Shown here: piece after piece, positions 31,375 to 39,297 of the stretch | Position numbering within the stretch: position 1 is the first letter of the stretch | Layout: the number at the start of each line of letters is the position of its first letter | Assembly (NCBI GenBank): GCA_902601705.1 | Contig: CACKNV010000001.1 | Span: 248,001-312,000 of the forward strand | Source: an uncultured Pelagibacteraceae bacterium | GTDB taxonomy: Bacteria; Pseudomonadota; Alphaproteobacteria; Pelagibacterales; Pelagibacteraceae | Length of the DNA stretch: 64,000 bases | Reading direction: 5' to 3' | Position numbers and translations under genes: made by a program | The notes under the pieces: generated by a model | What the model was told of the DNA's origin: nothing | Seen by the model: only the letters and a program-made list of their open reading frames with translations | Database searches by the model: none

Positions 31375-33109
31375 CTTTAATTTCTCCGTCTAATGGACAT
31401 CTAAAGTTAAAATGCTCTTGTGTTTTTTTGAATATTGATTTTGTGATAGTTTTGAAGTCTTCTAGTTTATCTTTATGTACTTCAAACTGTATTTCATCGT
31501 GTATATGCAAGACCTGCGCATAGTCTTTACCCCACACAAATCCTGCTTTTTCTAGTTCTTGATTTAATAATATAGTTCCTTGTTTTACTAATAAGCTACC
31601 TGCAGACTGTATTAATGTATTTAAAGAACTATGTTCTGCTCTACACATTAATTTTCTTTTATCTAAACCATTAACAAAACCAGTTCTTCTATATTTAGAA
31701 ACGACTGCGTCTTTTAAAGTTTTTAGTGCAGGTAATTTTTTCTCAAAAGTATCTCTTATTCTTTTGGCTTCGTCATAAGAGACGTTAAGTATCTCACCGA
31801 GTTTTTTATTTCCCCCACCATAAATGTAAGCATATATAAAAGTTTTAGCTTTAGAACGTGAGGATAATCCGAGAGATTTTTGATTTTGGGAATGTATATC
31901 ATCTTCAAGCAATTGTTTTTGAAAATATCCATTGTCGTATACACCCAAGTAATGAGAAAGCACACGCAACTCCAGACCACTAAAATCGACACCACACATA
32001 ACCATATCGGTAGAAGCAGTAAATAAGGAACGAAGTTCTTTACCATATGGTAAATCGCTTGAACAAACTTGTGCAAGGTTTGGTGAGTGGTGAGTACACC
32101 TGCCAGTGACTGCCCCATTCGTAATAACTTGTCCATAAATTTTTCCTTTTTTAATTTGTTTTAAATATGCTTGGTCACCTTCTGAAAGTTGTCCAAGTCT
32201 TTTCTGTATCATCAAATATTCTGCAATAAGTTTTGCTTCAGGATAATTTAATGATTTTAATATTTTTTCACTTACTTCAGGTTTGCCACCTGCAGTAAAG
32301 TCTTTTGGTTTCCACCCTAAAGTTTTTAATCTAGAAGCAATATGGTCTCTAGAGTTAGGATTGAACGTGATAGTTTTTGTAATTTTAACTGGCACTCCTG
32401 CCCTGATACCTCTTTTCTTATTATCTCTTTTATAAGTTTTATAACCTTGTACTTCTTCCCAAGACGGAAATACTAGAGCCAACTGGTCAGCTAACTCTAG
32501 TCTCCGTTTTGTTAGGATAGATAAAAGGTTCTCAGCAGAACTCTCATCAAAACACACACCGAACATTTCTTGTTGCCTAATCCAGTGTGCGAATTGATGT
32601 TCTAAGAGGATAGCTTCTTTAGAATAGTTTGTTTTAATTATAAGGTCGTATAATTTGTGAGTGACTTCTACGTCTCTTTCACAATAGTCTTGCATTTCAA
32701 GAGACCAAACATCAAATGTTGAATGTTCTTGATAATCACCTTTACGTAATCCCAATCGGTAGCCCCAACTTTCAAGTGAGTGTCTACCGATTAGTTTTGG
32801 TGGTAGGTTTTTAACTTTAAAATCTAATTCTTGTCTATTTGTCCAAATTAATCTTGAACATAAAAGAGTATCTAAAATTTCTCCTGAATATTTAAATCCA
32901 AATATTTTATCTAATGCAGGTAGGTCGAAGCCCTGTATATTATGACCTATTAATAAAGTAGCTTTCTTTAGCAACTCTAGACCGTCATTTAAATTGTCAG
33001 GATTATATGAATATACCTTATTGGTTTCTATATCCTTGCAGACAATGCAGTGAATGACATCTAATTTGTCTAGAAACCCATTAGTTTCTAGGTCAATTAT
33101 TAGCTTCAT
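31346..33109 (-). CDS. family A DNA polymerase, T7 gp5-like
   Basis: 587 residues (T7 gp5: 704). The 3'-5' exonuclease domain starts with IIDLETNGFL (DxE) and continues to QDYCERDVEVTHKLYD. The polymerase domain has motif A VDFSGLELRVLSHYL, motif B RSKAKTFIYAYIYGGG and motif C HIHDEIQFEV, all intact. It copies the phage genome, presumably with the primase-helicase. The shorter length suggests a reduced thioredoxin-binding thumb region, but I did not align it in detail. The next gene start overlaps its end. Confidence 0.96.
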   Translation of the reverse strand: MKLIIDLETNGFLDKLDVIHCIVCKDIETNKVYSYNPDNLNDGLELLKKATLLIGHNIQGFDLPALDKIFGFKYSGEILDTLLCSRLIWTNRQELDFKVKNLPPKLIGRHSLESWGYRLGLRKGDYQEHSTFDVWSLEMQDYCERDVEVTHKLYDLIIKTNYSKEAILLEHQFAHWIRQQEMFGVCFDESSAENLLSILTKRRLELADQLALVFPSWEEVQGYKTYKRDNKKRGIRAGVPVKITKTITFNPNSRDHIASRLKTLGWKPKDFTAGGKPEVSEKILKSLNYPEAKLIAEYLMIQKRLGQLSEGDQAYLKQIKKGKIYGQVITNGAVTGRCTHHSPNLAQVCSSDLPYGKELRSLFTASTDMVMCGVDFSGLELRVLSHYLGVYDNGYFQKQLLEDDIHSQNQKSLGLSSRSKAKTFIYAYIYGGGNKKLGEILNVSYDEAKRIRDTFEKKLPALKTLKDAVVSKYRRTGFVNGLDKRKLMCRAEHSSLNTLIQSAGSLLVKQGTILLNQELEKAGFVWGKDYAQVLHIHDEIQFEVHKDKLEDFKTITKSIFKKTQEHFNFRCPLDGEIKVGQNWSDTH

Positions 33110-33379
33110 TTAATGTATTAAGTGGACTGTAATTTTTTCTGTACTTGGTAGTATTTCTCCAACACCTTCAATTGCTTTTTTAATTATTGCTCTTGCTTCA
33201 GCGTCACCACACATAATTACTGGGTGGACATTGTCGTATTTAATAGCGTTATAAATAGCCATCATAATTGTACGACAAGTTTGGAAAATTAATTGTTGTT
33301 GTTCAGTATCTAACTCTACGTAATCAGGTTTATCTACTAAATAACTTAAAATAAATTTAGTTAAAGTTGCTTCATTCAT
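33110..33379 (-). CDS. hypothetical phage protein between primase-helicase and polymerase
   Basis: The ATG at 33379 has AAGGAA seven bases upstream and gives 89 residues; the longer form begins with TTG. It is helical, with LTKFILSYLVDKPDYVELDT and CGDAEARAIIKKAIEGVG. The family is not recognised. It overlaps the primase-helicase stop by 8 bp and abuts the DNA polymerase start, so it is part of the replication transcript. Confidence 0.65.
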   Translation of the reverse strand: MNEATLTKFILSYLVDKPDYVELDTEQQQLIFQTCRTIMMAIYNAIKYDNVHPVIMCGDAEARAIIKKAIEGVGEILPSTEKITVHLIH

Positions 33380-34982
33380 CGAAGTTTCCTTCAACCAAAC
33401 GACCTGTATCTTTGTTCCAAATTAAATCACAAGCAACACCAGTGTCACCTGTAAATCTATTTTTTAAAACTCTAACAGTCATTATATTGTTTTCTGTTTC
33501 CGATTGTTGGTCTCTTTCAAAACCAATCACTGCGTCTGATAATTGAGCAAGTGAATGAGAACCCCTGAGGTGTGAAAGAGACGTTTGAATACCTTCTTCG
33601 TGTCCTGTTTTACTGTCCACTCTTTTCAAGTGTGAAACAACAAACATTCCACAATTAACTTCTTCAACTAACTTTCTAAGGTTAGTCATTAAGTTATCAA
33701 TATTACGTCTCTCATCACCCTCAGAAATTCCTGATATAACAATGGAGATATGGTCTAAGAAAATGTATTTACAGTTAAGACCTTGAACCATAAATCTAAT
33801 TCTATTTAATAGGTCATCACTGTCTGAACTTCCAAAATGGTCATAAAAGCATACCTTGTCTTTTATTTTTTCCCACGCTGAAATTAAATCTTTATCTGAA
33901 ATCTTTTTTCTAACTTCTGGTATATGTATTGGTTGGTTTACTGCAAGAGAGACTAAACCTCTTACACTTCTCTTTACGCTTTCTTCTAAAGCAATATATC
34001 CAACTTTATTTCCTTTATTAATTAAATCAAAAGCAAGTTCTCTACAAACTTGTGACTTACCAGTTCCTGAACCTGCACATAGTAAAACTAATTCTTTAGG
34101 TCTGATACCTGATAGTTTTTTGTTTAGTCCATCAAATACATATGGAACACTTTCAACATAATCATCTTTTAATAATAAATCTTTTGTATCATTACCTTCA
34201 ATAATACCTTGTGGTGTGTAATGTTTAGCTTCAAAGATTGCGTCTATAATTTTATTACCTTTACCTTTTTGTAATAATTCACTTGCGTCTTTACCTTGAA
34301 GTTTAGCAATGAAACATTTTTTTACTGGTAAAATATTTGCACATTCAACACTAGCTTTCATTCCTGCTTCATCAGTGTCAAACATTAGGATTATCTTTTC
34401 AAATTTAGATAACCATTCTAATTCTTGTTTAATATATTTTTTAGCTGACGCAGTTCCTGAAGGTATAGAACAAACAGGATATTTATTAGAATTTACTTTT
34501 GATACACTAAGGCAATCTAATTCTCCTTCTGTTAAAACTATTGTTCTTCCACCATCACGCCAGTTTTGCTGACCGAATAAAGTAATTTTATCAGTATCAC
34601 CAAGCCACTTAAAAGTTTTATCTTGAAATCGTAGCTTTTGCGCTACCTTGTTATAATGCTTGTCATAGTAATTAGCGATTTGAACTGGTCTTCCTTCATA
34701 TTCGCCTTGCTGATAATCAAATACTTTGCAAGTTTCCTCGTCTATATTTCGTTTATCTAATCTATTGTAATTTCCATTTATCATATCAGTATTAATCTTT
34801 GTTTGAATTTGTTCTGGTAGAACACCAGTTGTTTTTTGATAATCGTGGCAACCGAAACAATAAGTATGGTTCTCGTAGACTCCGAGATTGTCTCGGCTAC
34901 CACAATTTTCACAAGGTGCGTGATGAAGAAACTTTTCTTCAGGATTGGTCTTCAAGTTCCATCTCCTGTAAATCAGCTTCAT
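33372..34982 (-). CDS. primase-helicase, T7 gp4-like
   Basis: 536 residues (T7 gp4: 566). The N-terminal zinc-binding site uses CENC and CFGC about 20 residues apart, followed by a TOPRIM-type primase domain (IVLTEGELDCLSVSK and ILMFDTDEAGMKA). The helicase domain has Walker A CAGSGTGKSQ and Walker B KYIFLDHISIV with an SHLKR arginine-finger region. It unwinds DNA and makes primers. The ATG at 34982 overlaps the amidase gene by 44 bp. A TTG at 34955 with AGGAG in front is an alternative start. Confidence 0.95.
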   Translation of the reverse strand: MKLIYRRWNLKTNPEEKFLHHAPCENCGSRDNLGVYENHTYCFGCHDYQKTTGVLPEQIQTKINTDMINGNYNRLDKRNIDEETCKVFDYQQGEYEGRPVQIANYYDKHYNKVAQKLRFQDKTFKWLGDTDKITLFGQQNWRDGGRTIVLTEGELDCLSVSKVNSNKYPVCSIPSGTASAKKYIKQELEWLSKFEKIILMFDTDEAGMKASVECANILPVKKCFIAKLQGKDASELLQKGKGNKIIDAIFEAKHYTPQGIIEGNDTKDLLLKDDYVESVPYVFDGLNKKLSGIRPKELVLLCAGSGTGKSQVCRELAFDLINKGNKVGYIALEESVKRSVRGLVSLAVNQPIHIPEVRKKISDKDLISAWEKIKDKVCFYDHFGSSDSDDLLNRIRFMVQGLNCKYIFLDHISIVISGISEGDERRNIDNLMTNLRKLVEEVNCGMFVVSHLKRVDSKTGHEEGIQTSLSHLRGSHSLAQLSDAVIGFERDQQSETENNIMTVRVLKNRFTGDTGVACDLIWNKDTGRLVEGNFDE

Positions 34983-35439
34983 CAGTCAAGCCATCTTGGA
35001 ACTTATAACCCTTTACGTCTTCGTTAAGTAAATATTCTCTTACGTTAAAGTTTGGACAAGTCTTTGCTTCGTCCAACATATAATGACCGACTATTTGTGC
35101 GTCTGGGTATTTTATTAATAATTCTTCTAAAGTTTTCTTTAATGCTTCCCATTGTTCGGCAGTAAAATTATCTTCTGGTTCTTTCCAGTTTTCTTCTTTT
35201 GCACCACCTGCTAAAGCTAATCCGTATGAGCAATGATTATATCCCTTAACGTGGGCTTGTATTTCATCATCACCTCTACCTTGTTCAACTTCACCATTTC
35301 TTCTGATTACTTTTCCATAACCAATTTTTAGCCAACCTCTTTCTCTATGCCATCTGTCTATATCTTTTGCACCTATATCCTGACTTGGTCTAGTTTGAGT
35401 ACAATGGATAACTATGTATTTAGTTTCTGGTCTTGCCAT
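34939..35439 (-). CDS. N-acetylmuramoyl-L-alanine amidase, T7 lysozyme (gp3.5)-like
   Basis: 166 residues (T7: 151). The amidase_2 fold shows zinc ligands in IVIHCTQTRP, in VGHYMLDEAKTCPNFNV (His and Cys), and the IGYGKVIRRNGEVEQGRG section. It cuts peptidoglycan and is the likely endolysin. In T7 the same protein also inhibits the phage RNA polymerase; whether the N-terminal contacts are kept cannot be judged. It has an extra acidic C-terminal tail (DEADLQEMELEDQS). AAAGGAAA precedes the ATG. Confidence 0.92.
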   Translation of the reverse strand: MARPETKYIVIHCTQTRPSQDIGAKDIDRWHRERGWLKIGYGKVIRRNGEVEQGRGDDEIQAHVKGYNHCSYGLALAGGAKEENWKEPEDNFTAEQWEALKKTLEELLIKYPDAQIVGHYMLDEAKTCPNFNVREYLLNEDVKGYKFQDGLTDEADLQEMELEDQS

Positions 35440-35440
35440 T

Positions 35441-35872
35441 TTATTTTCCTTTAATTTCTATTAACCAATCTTGTGGAAAGGTTTGTTTTGTTGATTGAAT
35501 ACAGTGATAGCGAAATCCAAATAATTCACACCACTTGCCATAAGTAGTTTTAGACTTCTTACCTATTTTAGTTTTTGAGTTCGAAAAAATAAATCGAATA
35601 TCTAATTCTGGGTTCTGCGATTTAATAGTCTTCATCTTTTTTCTATCTGCAGAATTGAAAGCACCTTTAGTTTCTATAATGAAAAAATTCTTTATTGGGA
35701 AATCAGGTGTATATGTTTTCTTAATTTCAGGTTGGAAGTAAGTAATCTTCATTCCTTCGTAAGTAAAATTAATCTTTTGCTTAGTTAGGTAATTAAAAAC
35801 TTCTTCTTCCAAACCTGATTTTAGGACAACACCACTAGAAGTCTTTACTCTCTTGAACTTCTGACGTTTCAT
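35441..35872 (-). CDS. endonuclease I (Holliday junction resolvase), T7 gp3-like
   Basis: From the ATG at 35872 the protein has 143 residues (T7: 149). The frame is open further upstream, but alignment with T7 favours this start. The catalytic set is visible: SGLEEEVFNYL, TPDFPIKNFFIIETKGAF with D, E and K, and the NPELDIRFIFSNSKTKI section. It resolves four-way junctions and breaks down host DNA. The start lies inside the SSB gene end. The stop is 1 bp before the amidase start. Confidence 0.93.
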   Translation of the reverse strand: MKRQKFKRVKTSSGVVLKSGLEEEVFNYLTKQKINFTYEGMKITYFQPEIKKTYTPDFPIKNFFIIETKGAFNSADRKKMKTIKSQNPELDIRFIFSNSKTKIGKKSKTTYGKWCELFGFRYHCIQSTKQTFPQDWLIEIKGK

Positions 35873-36422
35873 TTGAGATAACTTCTGGTTTGGGTGTTGC
35901 TTCATAGCCATCTTCTTTTTCAAAAAGGTTGCTATCTTTTCCCTCAACAAGTTCGATAACTTGTACTGCTTTTAATCTAGCAGTAATACCTGCGCCTAAC
36001 ATTGGCGTAAAGTAAGATACTAAATTGTAAGCGACACGCATTTTAGAACCACCCCATATTATCGTAGATAATGGAATAGGATTTTTCTTTGCGTCAAACA
36101 ATTGGGGTTTTTGTGAAAACTTTTCTTTAGTCTTCTGGTTTACCCCAGTTGCTTTCATTTTGAATTTGAAGAAAACGTAATCGCCTTCTTCTGTATAAGG
36201 TTTCGGTGCTTTTTTAATCCCTTTACCTTTATGGTTTTGTTCAGCTAATTTAAGACTGTCATCTAAAGCTGAAGTATATAACTTCAACATTTCAGTTGCG
36301 TCTGATTTAGCGACCTTCAAGGTCACCTTATATTCACCTGCTTCGTTAAAACGAACATCAGGTTTATTTAGGTGAGGATAAATAGCTTCTCCGACAACAC
36401 TTATGTTTGTTGTTGGTTGCAT
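35835..36422 (-). CDS. single-stranded DNA-binding protein, T7 gp2.5-like
   Basis: 195 residues (T7 gp2.5: 232). The OB-fold part starts with a section such as VGEAIYPHLNKPDVRF and EYKVTLKVAKS, with later TIIWGGSKMRVAYNLVSYFT. The C-terminal tail is acidic and ends ESKDF; the final aromatic residue is the hallmark by which gp2.5 contacts the polymerase and helicase. TAGGAG precedes the ATG. It is the first gene after the dyad and promoter-like site in the gap behind the RNA polymerase. Confidence 0.92.
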   Translation of the reverse strand: MQPTTNISVVGEAIYPHLNKPDVRFNEAGEYKVTLKVAKSDATEMLKLYTSALDDSLKLAEQNHKGKGIKKAPKPYTEEGDYVFFKFKMKATGVNQKTKEKFSQKPQLFDAKKNPIPLSTIIWGGSKMRVAYNLVSYFTPMLGAGITARLKAVQVIELVEGKDSNLFEKEDGYEATPKPEVISNETSEVQESKDF

Positions 36423-36455
36423 ATTATACTCCTATAATTTGGCTTCGTTTATGTA

Positions 36456-36476
36456 GCCATAAGTGGAACTTTATTT
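36456..36476 (-). promoter_or_regulatory. candidate phage RNA polymerase promoter upstream of SSB
   Basis: On the minus strand AAATAAAGTTCCACTTATGG ends about 35 bp before the SSB ATG. It shares AAGTTCCACTT with the site at 29676-29697. It adjoins the full operator-like dyad at 36474-36489, so a bound repressor would cover it. Confidence 0.45.
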
Positions 36477-36489
36477 GCACAAGTGCAAA
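36474..36489. promoter_or_regulatory. operator-like dyad TTTGCAC-AA-GTGCAAA
   Basis: The 7-bp arms are perfect and are separated by AA. It lies between the RNA polymerase stop (36493) and the SSB start (36422). Twelve of its bases (CACAAGTGCAAA) recur at 4641-4652 and 39201-39212, each time in a phage control region. A dimeric regulator, perhaps the winged-helix protein at 3732-4160, could bind it. Confidence 0.55.
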
Positions 36490-36492
36490 GGT

Positions 36493-38163
36493 CTAGACGC
36501 AAAAAAAGACACTTTGCTTTACTAAAGACAAATCCAAGTTTCCTCTTTGAGGAATGTTAGGAAATTTCTTCATATTCTTAATAGAAAGCATTTGTCTCAT
36601 TTCCATCGCCCAGTTAGCAAGAACATCATTTTCATATATTTCACAAAATGCTTCTCTTATAGCTTCTGACAACATATCTACATCAGGTGCTACACAACCA
36701 AAAGAGTCGTGAATTAAACTAAAGTTAGTCACTCCTTTTTGTTTTGCTTTTACAACTGCTAAATGAAGAACACTTGCGTCAAGAGAATGTATAAAGTTAG
36801 GACAAATAGATTGAGCAGTTTTTCTTTTATCAATTACATCAGTATCAGATTGTATAGATAATTTTATTATACTGTCTCCCATTTTAGTCTTAACTCTTTT
36901 ACTTTCTTTTTTATAACACATCATTTGTACTGGGAATCCTAGAGGTGTTGTCCAAGTGACTGGTAAGTTTTCTGAAGCAACTAAACGAGATACTTTTTTT
37001 AAAAAATCCATTATCTCTTTTGCACCAACTATTACATCGTTAATACTTGACCAAACAATTGGTTGAAGAAAGTTGGTAGCTTTGAATAAATCATTACCGA
37101 AGTTATGTTGTACTCCACGTTCTTTTAATTCCTTCTCAACGTGGTCTTGCAGATATTGCCTACAGGAATATTGAGTTAAAGAATATGGTAAACACATTAC
37201 AGGTTTCTTACATAGCTTTCTGTCTACACCATAATCTAACCACTTCTTAGCTAGTGGGTCAGGATTTACTTCTAATTTTTCTATCACTTTTTCAGATACA
37301 GTTCTGTAAACATCTTCAGGTTTATTTGATGGAATTAGATTAGTAGCTTTACCGCCTATTTCGTCTCTCATCATTGCTGAATAATGTTGTAAACCAGAAT
37401 TACTACAGTCTGATTGTATTGGTAGTGTAGTTATAAAACTAGCGTCAAAATCTGTTTCTGCAAAGTCTTTAAGTTCAAAACACCAAGCAAGAAAACAAAA
37501 AGATTTATCAGCTTGTGACCAATAAGTATCTTCTAGTGGGTTATTTGCACAATTTATAAATCGTTGCATATTATCTTTAACCCAATCTAATCTTGTTTGA
37601 ATGTCTTCTTTATCTACTTCTCCAAATAATCCTGCACCTGCGATTGCAAAACTATCAAAACTACTATTCTCTTTCATTTGTTTTCCATACTTAAATTTAA
37701 GTAATGCTCTAGAATAGTCAGCACCTTGTGGAGATAACATTGCAGGTTTTGGATAACCTCTTGACCTAAAGTCTATTTGATGAGGAAAGAAGAAAGACCT
37801 ATCTTTTAATAAATTAGCTTCTTCAAGAATTTGCCTTACCTGTATATATTTAGATTTTGACTTAGCTTGTTCTTTATAAATATTAGACGCTTCTCTTTTC
37901 CATCTAACTAAACTTTCTTTATTAGTAGCTATATCTATTGGTTTAGGTGGAAGTTCCATACTTTGAGGATTTACTGGTAGCTTTCCCAAAGTCACATCTT
38001 TTTTAATTAATGTTTCTATGACATCTAAAACAGGTTTATTTATAACCCATTCAGTTTCCTGCATAATATTTATGCTATCGTAAAGGTCTTTCATTTCGTG
38101 ACCTCTATTTTTAAGTTCTTCTAAGTATCTTCTGTTTGACGCTTTTACTAAATTATAGTGCAT
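36493..38163 (-). CDS. T7-like RNA polymerase, polymerase-domain part (second reading frame)
   Basis: From the ATG at 38163 the part has 556 residues and carries all catalytic elements: SDCSNSGLQHYSAMMRDEIG (first catalytic Asp), KKPVMCLPYSLTQYS (Lys and Tyr of the fingers) and SLIHDSFGCVAP (second catalytic Asp), ending VFFCV like the T7 foot FAFA. It lacks the N-terminal domain, which is in the overlapping frame 38153-39121. GAGGT lies six bases before the ATG, so independent initiation is plausible. Together the two parts make 878 residues, against 883 in T7. Confidence 0.9.
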   Translation of the reverse strand: MHYNLVKASNRRYLEELKNRGHEMKDLYDSINIMQETEWVINKPVLDVIETLIKKDVTLGKLPVNPQSMELPPKPIDIATNKESLVRWKREASNIYKEQAKSKSKYIQVRQILEEANLLKDRSFFFPHQIDFRSRGYPKPAMLSPQGADYSRALLKFKYGKQMKENSSFDSFAIAGAGLFGEVDKEDIQTRLDWVKDNMQRFINCANNPLEDTYWSQADKSFCFLAWCFELKDFAETDFDASFITTLPIQSDCSNSGLQHYSAMMRDEIGGKATNLIPSNKPEDVYRTVSEKVIEKLEVNPDPLAKKWLDYGVDRKLCKKPVMCLPYSLTQYSCRQYLQDHVEKELKERGVQHNFGNDLFKATNFLQPIVWSSINDVIVGAKEIMDFLKKVSRLVASENLPVTWTTPLGFPVQMMCYKKESKRVKTKMGDSIIKLSIQSDTDVIDKRKTAQSICPNFIHSLDASVLHLAVVKAKQKGVTNFSLIHDSFGCVAPDVDMLSEAIREAFCEIYENDVLANWAMEMRQMLSIKNMKKFPNIPQRGNLDLSLVKQSVFFCV

Positions 38164-39121
38164 TTTTGACCTCATCTGGTTTGTTTTCGTGATTGTGTTT
38201 TCTTCCGTAATATCCACCGACAAAAGGATTATATTCCCATTTTCTAGGTGGCATTAACATTGGAAGGTATTTAGGTTGAAGTGCTTCATTCTTGATATTG
38301 AAGTTCCTAATCTCATCTATGATTTTTCTAGTAGCTTCAACATAAGTGACTGTCTTGAATTTATTTAGCTTTCTATTCTGGTGTCTTACTAAACCCAGTT
38401 TTTCTAGAAAACCAATCATCTTAACTCCAAGATGAAGTCTTCCTTCCTTGCCCCAATCGTCAAACTCCAGTTGGTTTTTATTAATCATATAAGTCCAAAC
38501 TTTATGCTTATATTGATACCTATTTACCTTCTGAGGTATGTTCTTTCCTGCAAGTCTTTTATATATCCTATTATAATTTTCCTTATCTCTATCCTTAAAC
38601 ATCGTTATTCTAGCTTCCATCATCAAGCCAGTTCCTATCTTTATTGCTAGTTTATTCATTGTGGTTTCATTGCTGATACCATCAATTGTATTCTTCAAAA
38701 CTATCAACGAACAGGTATCCCAAACTGTATGTTCTTTAGAAAGAAATACACCTTTATCAAAAGCTGATTTTGGCAGACATTGACACAATAGTTTTAGTGC
38801 AGTCATTCGATTACCTGCACCACCATCTTCCATAGTCTTAATATCGCCATTAATTAATAAGGACAGTTTAGTTATATACTTCTGTTGTAATACTAGACCG
38901 TGAAGTGTTGTGCTTTCTTGACCTTTAGCAATAGCGTCTTTCACGGTCTTTCTGAAACGGTCTATACCACCTTGTAGCATAGCGTCTTCAAATTCTAATT
39001 CTTCTTGAATACGTTTTGTATAATCTGAATTATCTTTAAACTTGCCACCTACGCCTACTTTGACAAGTTCTTGTAATTGTAATTGTAGGTCTTGTTGTTG
39101 TTGATTTAATATATCGGACAT
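38153..39121 (-). CDS. T7-like RNA polymerase, N-terminal domain part (first reading frame)
   Basis: 322 residues. HTVWDTCSLIVLKN-type helices, KVWTYMINKNQLEFDDWGKE, RLHLGVKMIGFLEKLGLV, and LPMLMPPRKWEYNPFVGGYY match the N-terminal domain of T7 RNA polymerase, where the equivalent of the last motif is VPPKPWTGITGGGYW. This domain binds the promoter and nascent RNA. The frame ends in VKNAL with TAA at 38153, overlapping the second part by 11 bp. One base less in the AAAAA run at 38161-38165 would fuse both parts into one polymerase. It is the first phage gene after attR. Confidence 0.9.
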   Translation of the reverse strand: MSDILNQQQQDLQLQLQELVKVGVGGKFKDNSDYTKRIQEELEFEDAMLQGGIDRFRKTVKDAIAKGQESTTLHGLVLQQKYITKLSLLINGDIKTMEDGGAGNRMTALKLLCQCLPKSAFDKGVFLSKEHTVWDTCSLIVLKNTIDGISNETTMNKLAIKIGTGLMMEARITMFKDRDKENYNRIYKRLAGKNIPQKVNRYQYKHKVWTYMINKNQLEFDDWGKEGRLHLGVKMIGFLEKLGLVRHQNRKLNKFKTVTYVEATRKIIDEIRNFNIKNEALQPKYLPMLMPPRKWEYNPFVGGYYGRKHNHENKPDEVKNAL

Positions 39122-39173
39122 TTAGTGAACATTTCTCCATTTATTTATTGCAGAAGTGCAGGATACAGTAGTT

Positions 39174-39192
39174 TTGATACAATTTGATACAA
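39174..39192 (-). repeat. two TTGTATCAA repeats, probable integrase arm-type sites, right arm
   Basis: TTGATACAA on the plus strand lies at 39174-39182 and 39184-39192, 10 bp apart. A related GGATACAGT is at 39161-39169. They are the inverse of the left-arm repeats at 2285-2325. TTTGATACAAGACTA (39183-39197) also recurs exactly at 4784-4798. Confidence 0.5.
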
Positions 39193-39198
39193 GACTAT

Positions 39199-39212
39199 CG
39201 CACAAGTGCAAA
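39199..39212. promoter_or_regulatory. operator-like site upstream of the RNA polymerase gene
   Basis: CGCACAAGTGCAAA contains the 12-bp word CACAAGTGCAAA (39201-39212). On the minus strand its TTGCAC, 16 nt before TATCAA, may be the -35 box of the early promoter for RNA polymerase. A related TCACTTGTGCAATG lies at 39256-39269. Confidence 0.5.
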
Positions 39213-39224
39213 GATTGATTTTTT

Positions 39225-39265
39225 AAAAAAACACAAGCAACACAATAGTAATTCGTCACTTGTGC
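39225..39265 (-). terminator. possible terminator between the host tRNA promoter and phage RNA polymerase
   Basis: On the minus strand GCACAAG (39265-39259) can pair with CTTGTG (39237-39232) and is followed by seven T. The loop is about 21 nt, so the stem is modest. It lies where transcription from the host tRNA-Leu promoter would enter the phage early region. Confidence 0.4.
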
Positions 39266-39288
39266 AATGAAGAAGAAGTGTCGGTATC

Positions 39289-39297
39289 TTCTAAGAC
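39289..39297. other. attR core, 9-bp TTCTAAGAC
   Basis: This is an exact copy of the left-junction core at 2227-2235. It is in the same orientation, as needed for excision. Confidence 0.85.

Larger units (their letters stand above)
2227..39297 (-). mobile_element. complete T7-like prophage integrated in host tRNA-Leu(UAG)
   Basis: The element is about 37.06 kb from core to core. It holds an integrase next to attL and a full T7-type set: RNA polymerase, SSB, endonuclease I, amidase, primase-helicase, DNA polymerase, exonuclease, portal, scaffold, capsid, tail tubes, internal virion proteins, fibre and both terminase subunits. All genes run on the minus strand. Gene order from RNA polymerase to TerL follows T7, with the lysogeny block beyond TerL, as expected when a linear phage genome circularises and recombines at attP. 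No structural or replication gene looks decayed except for the two-frame RNA polymerase. This resembles HTVC019P-type temperate pelagiphages. Confidence 0.96.
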
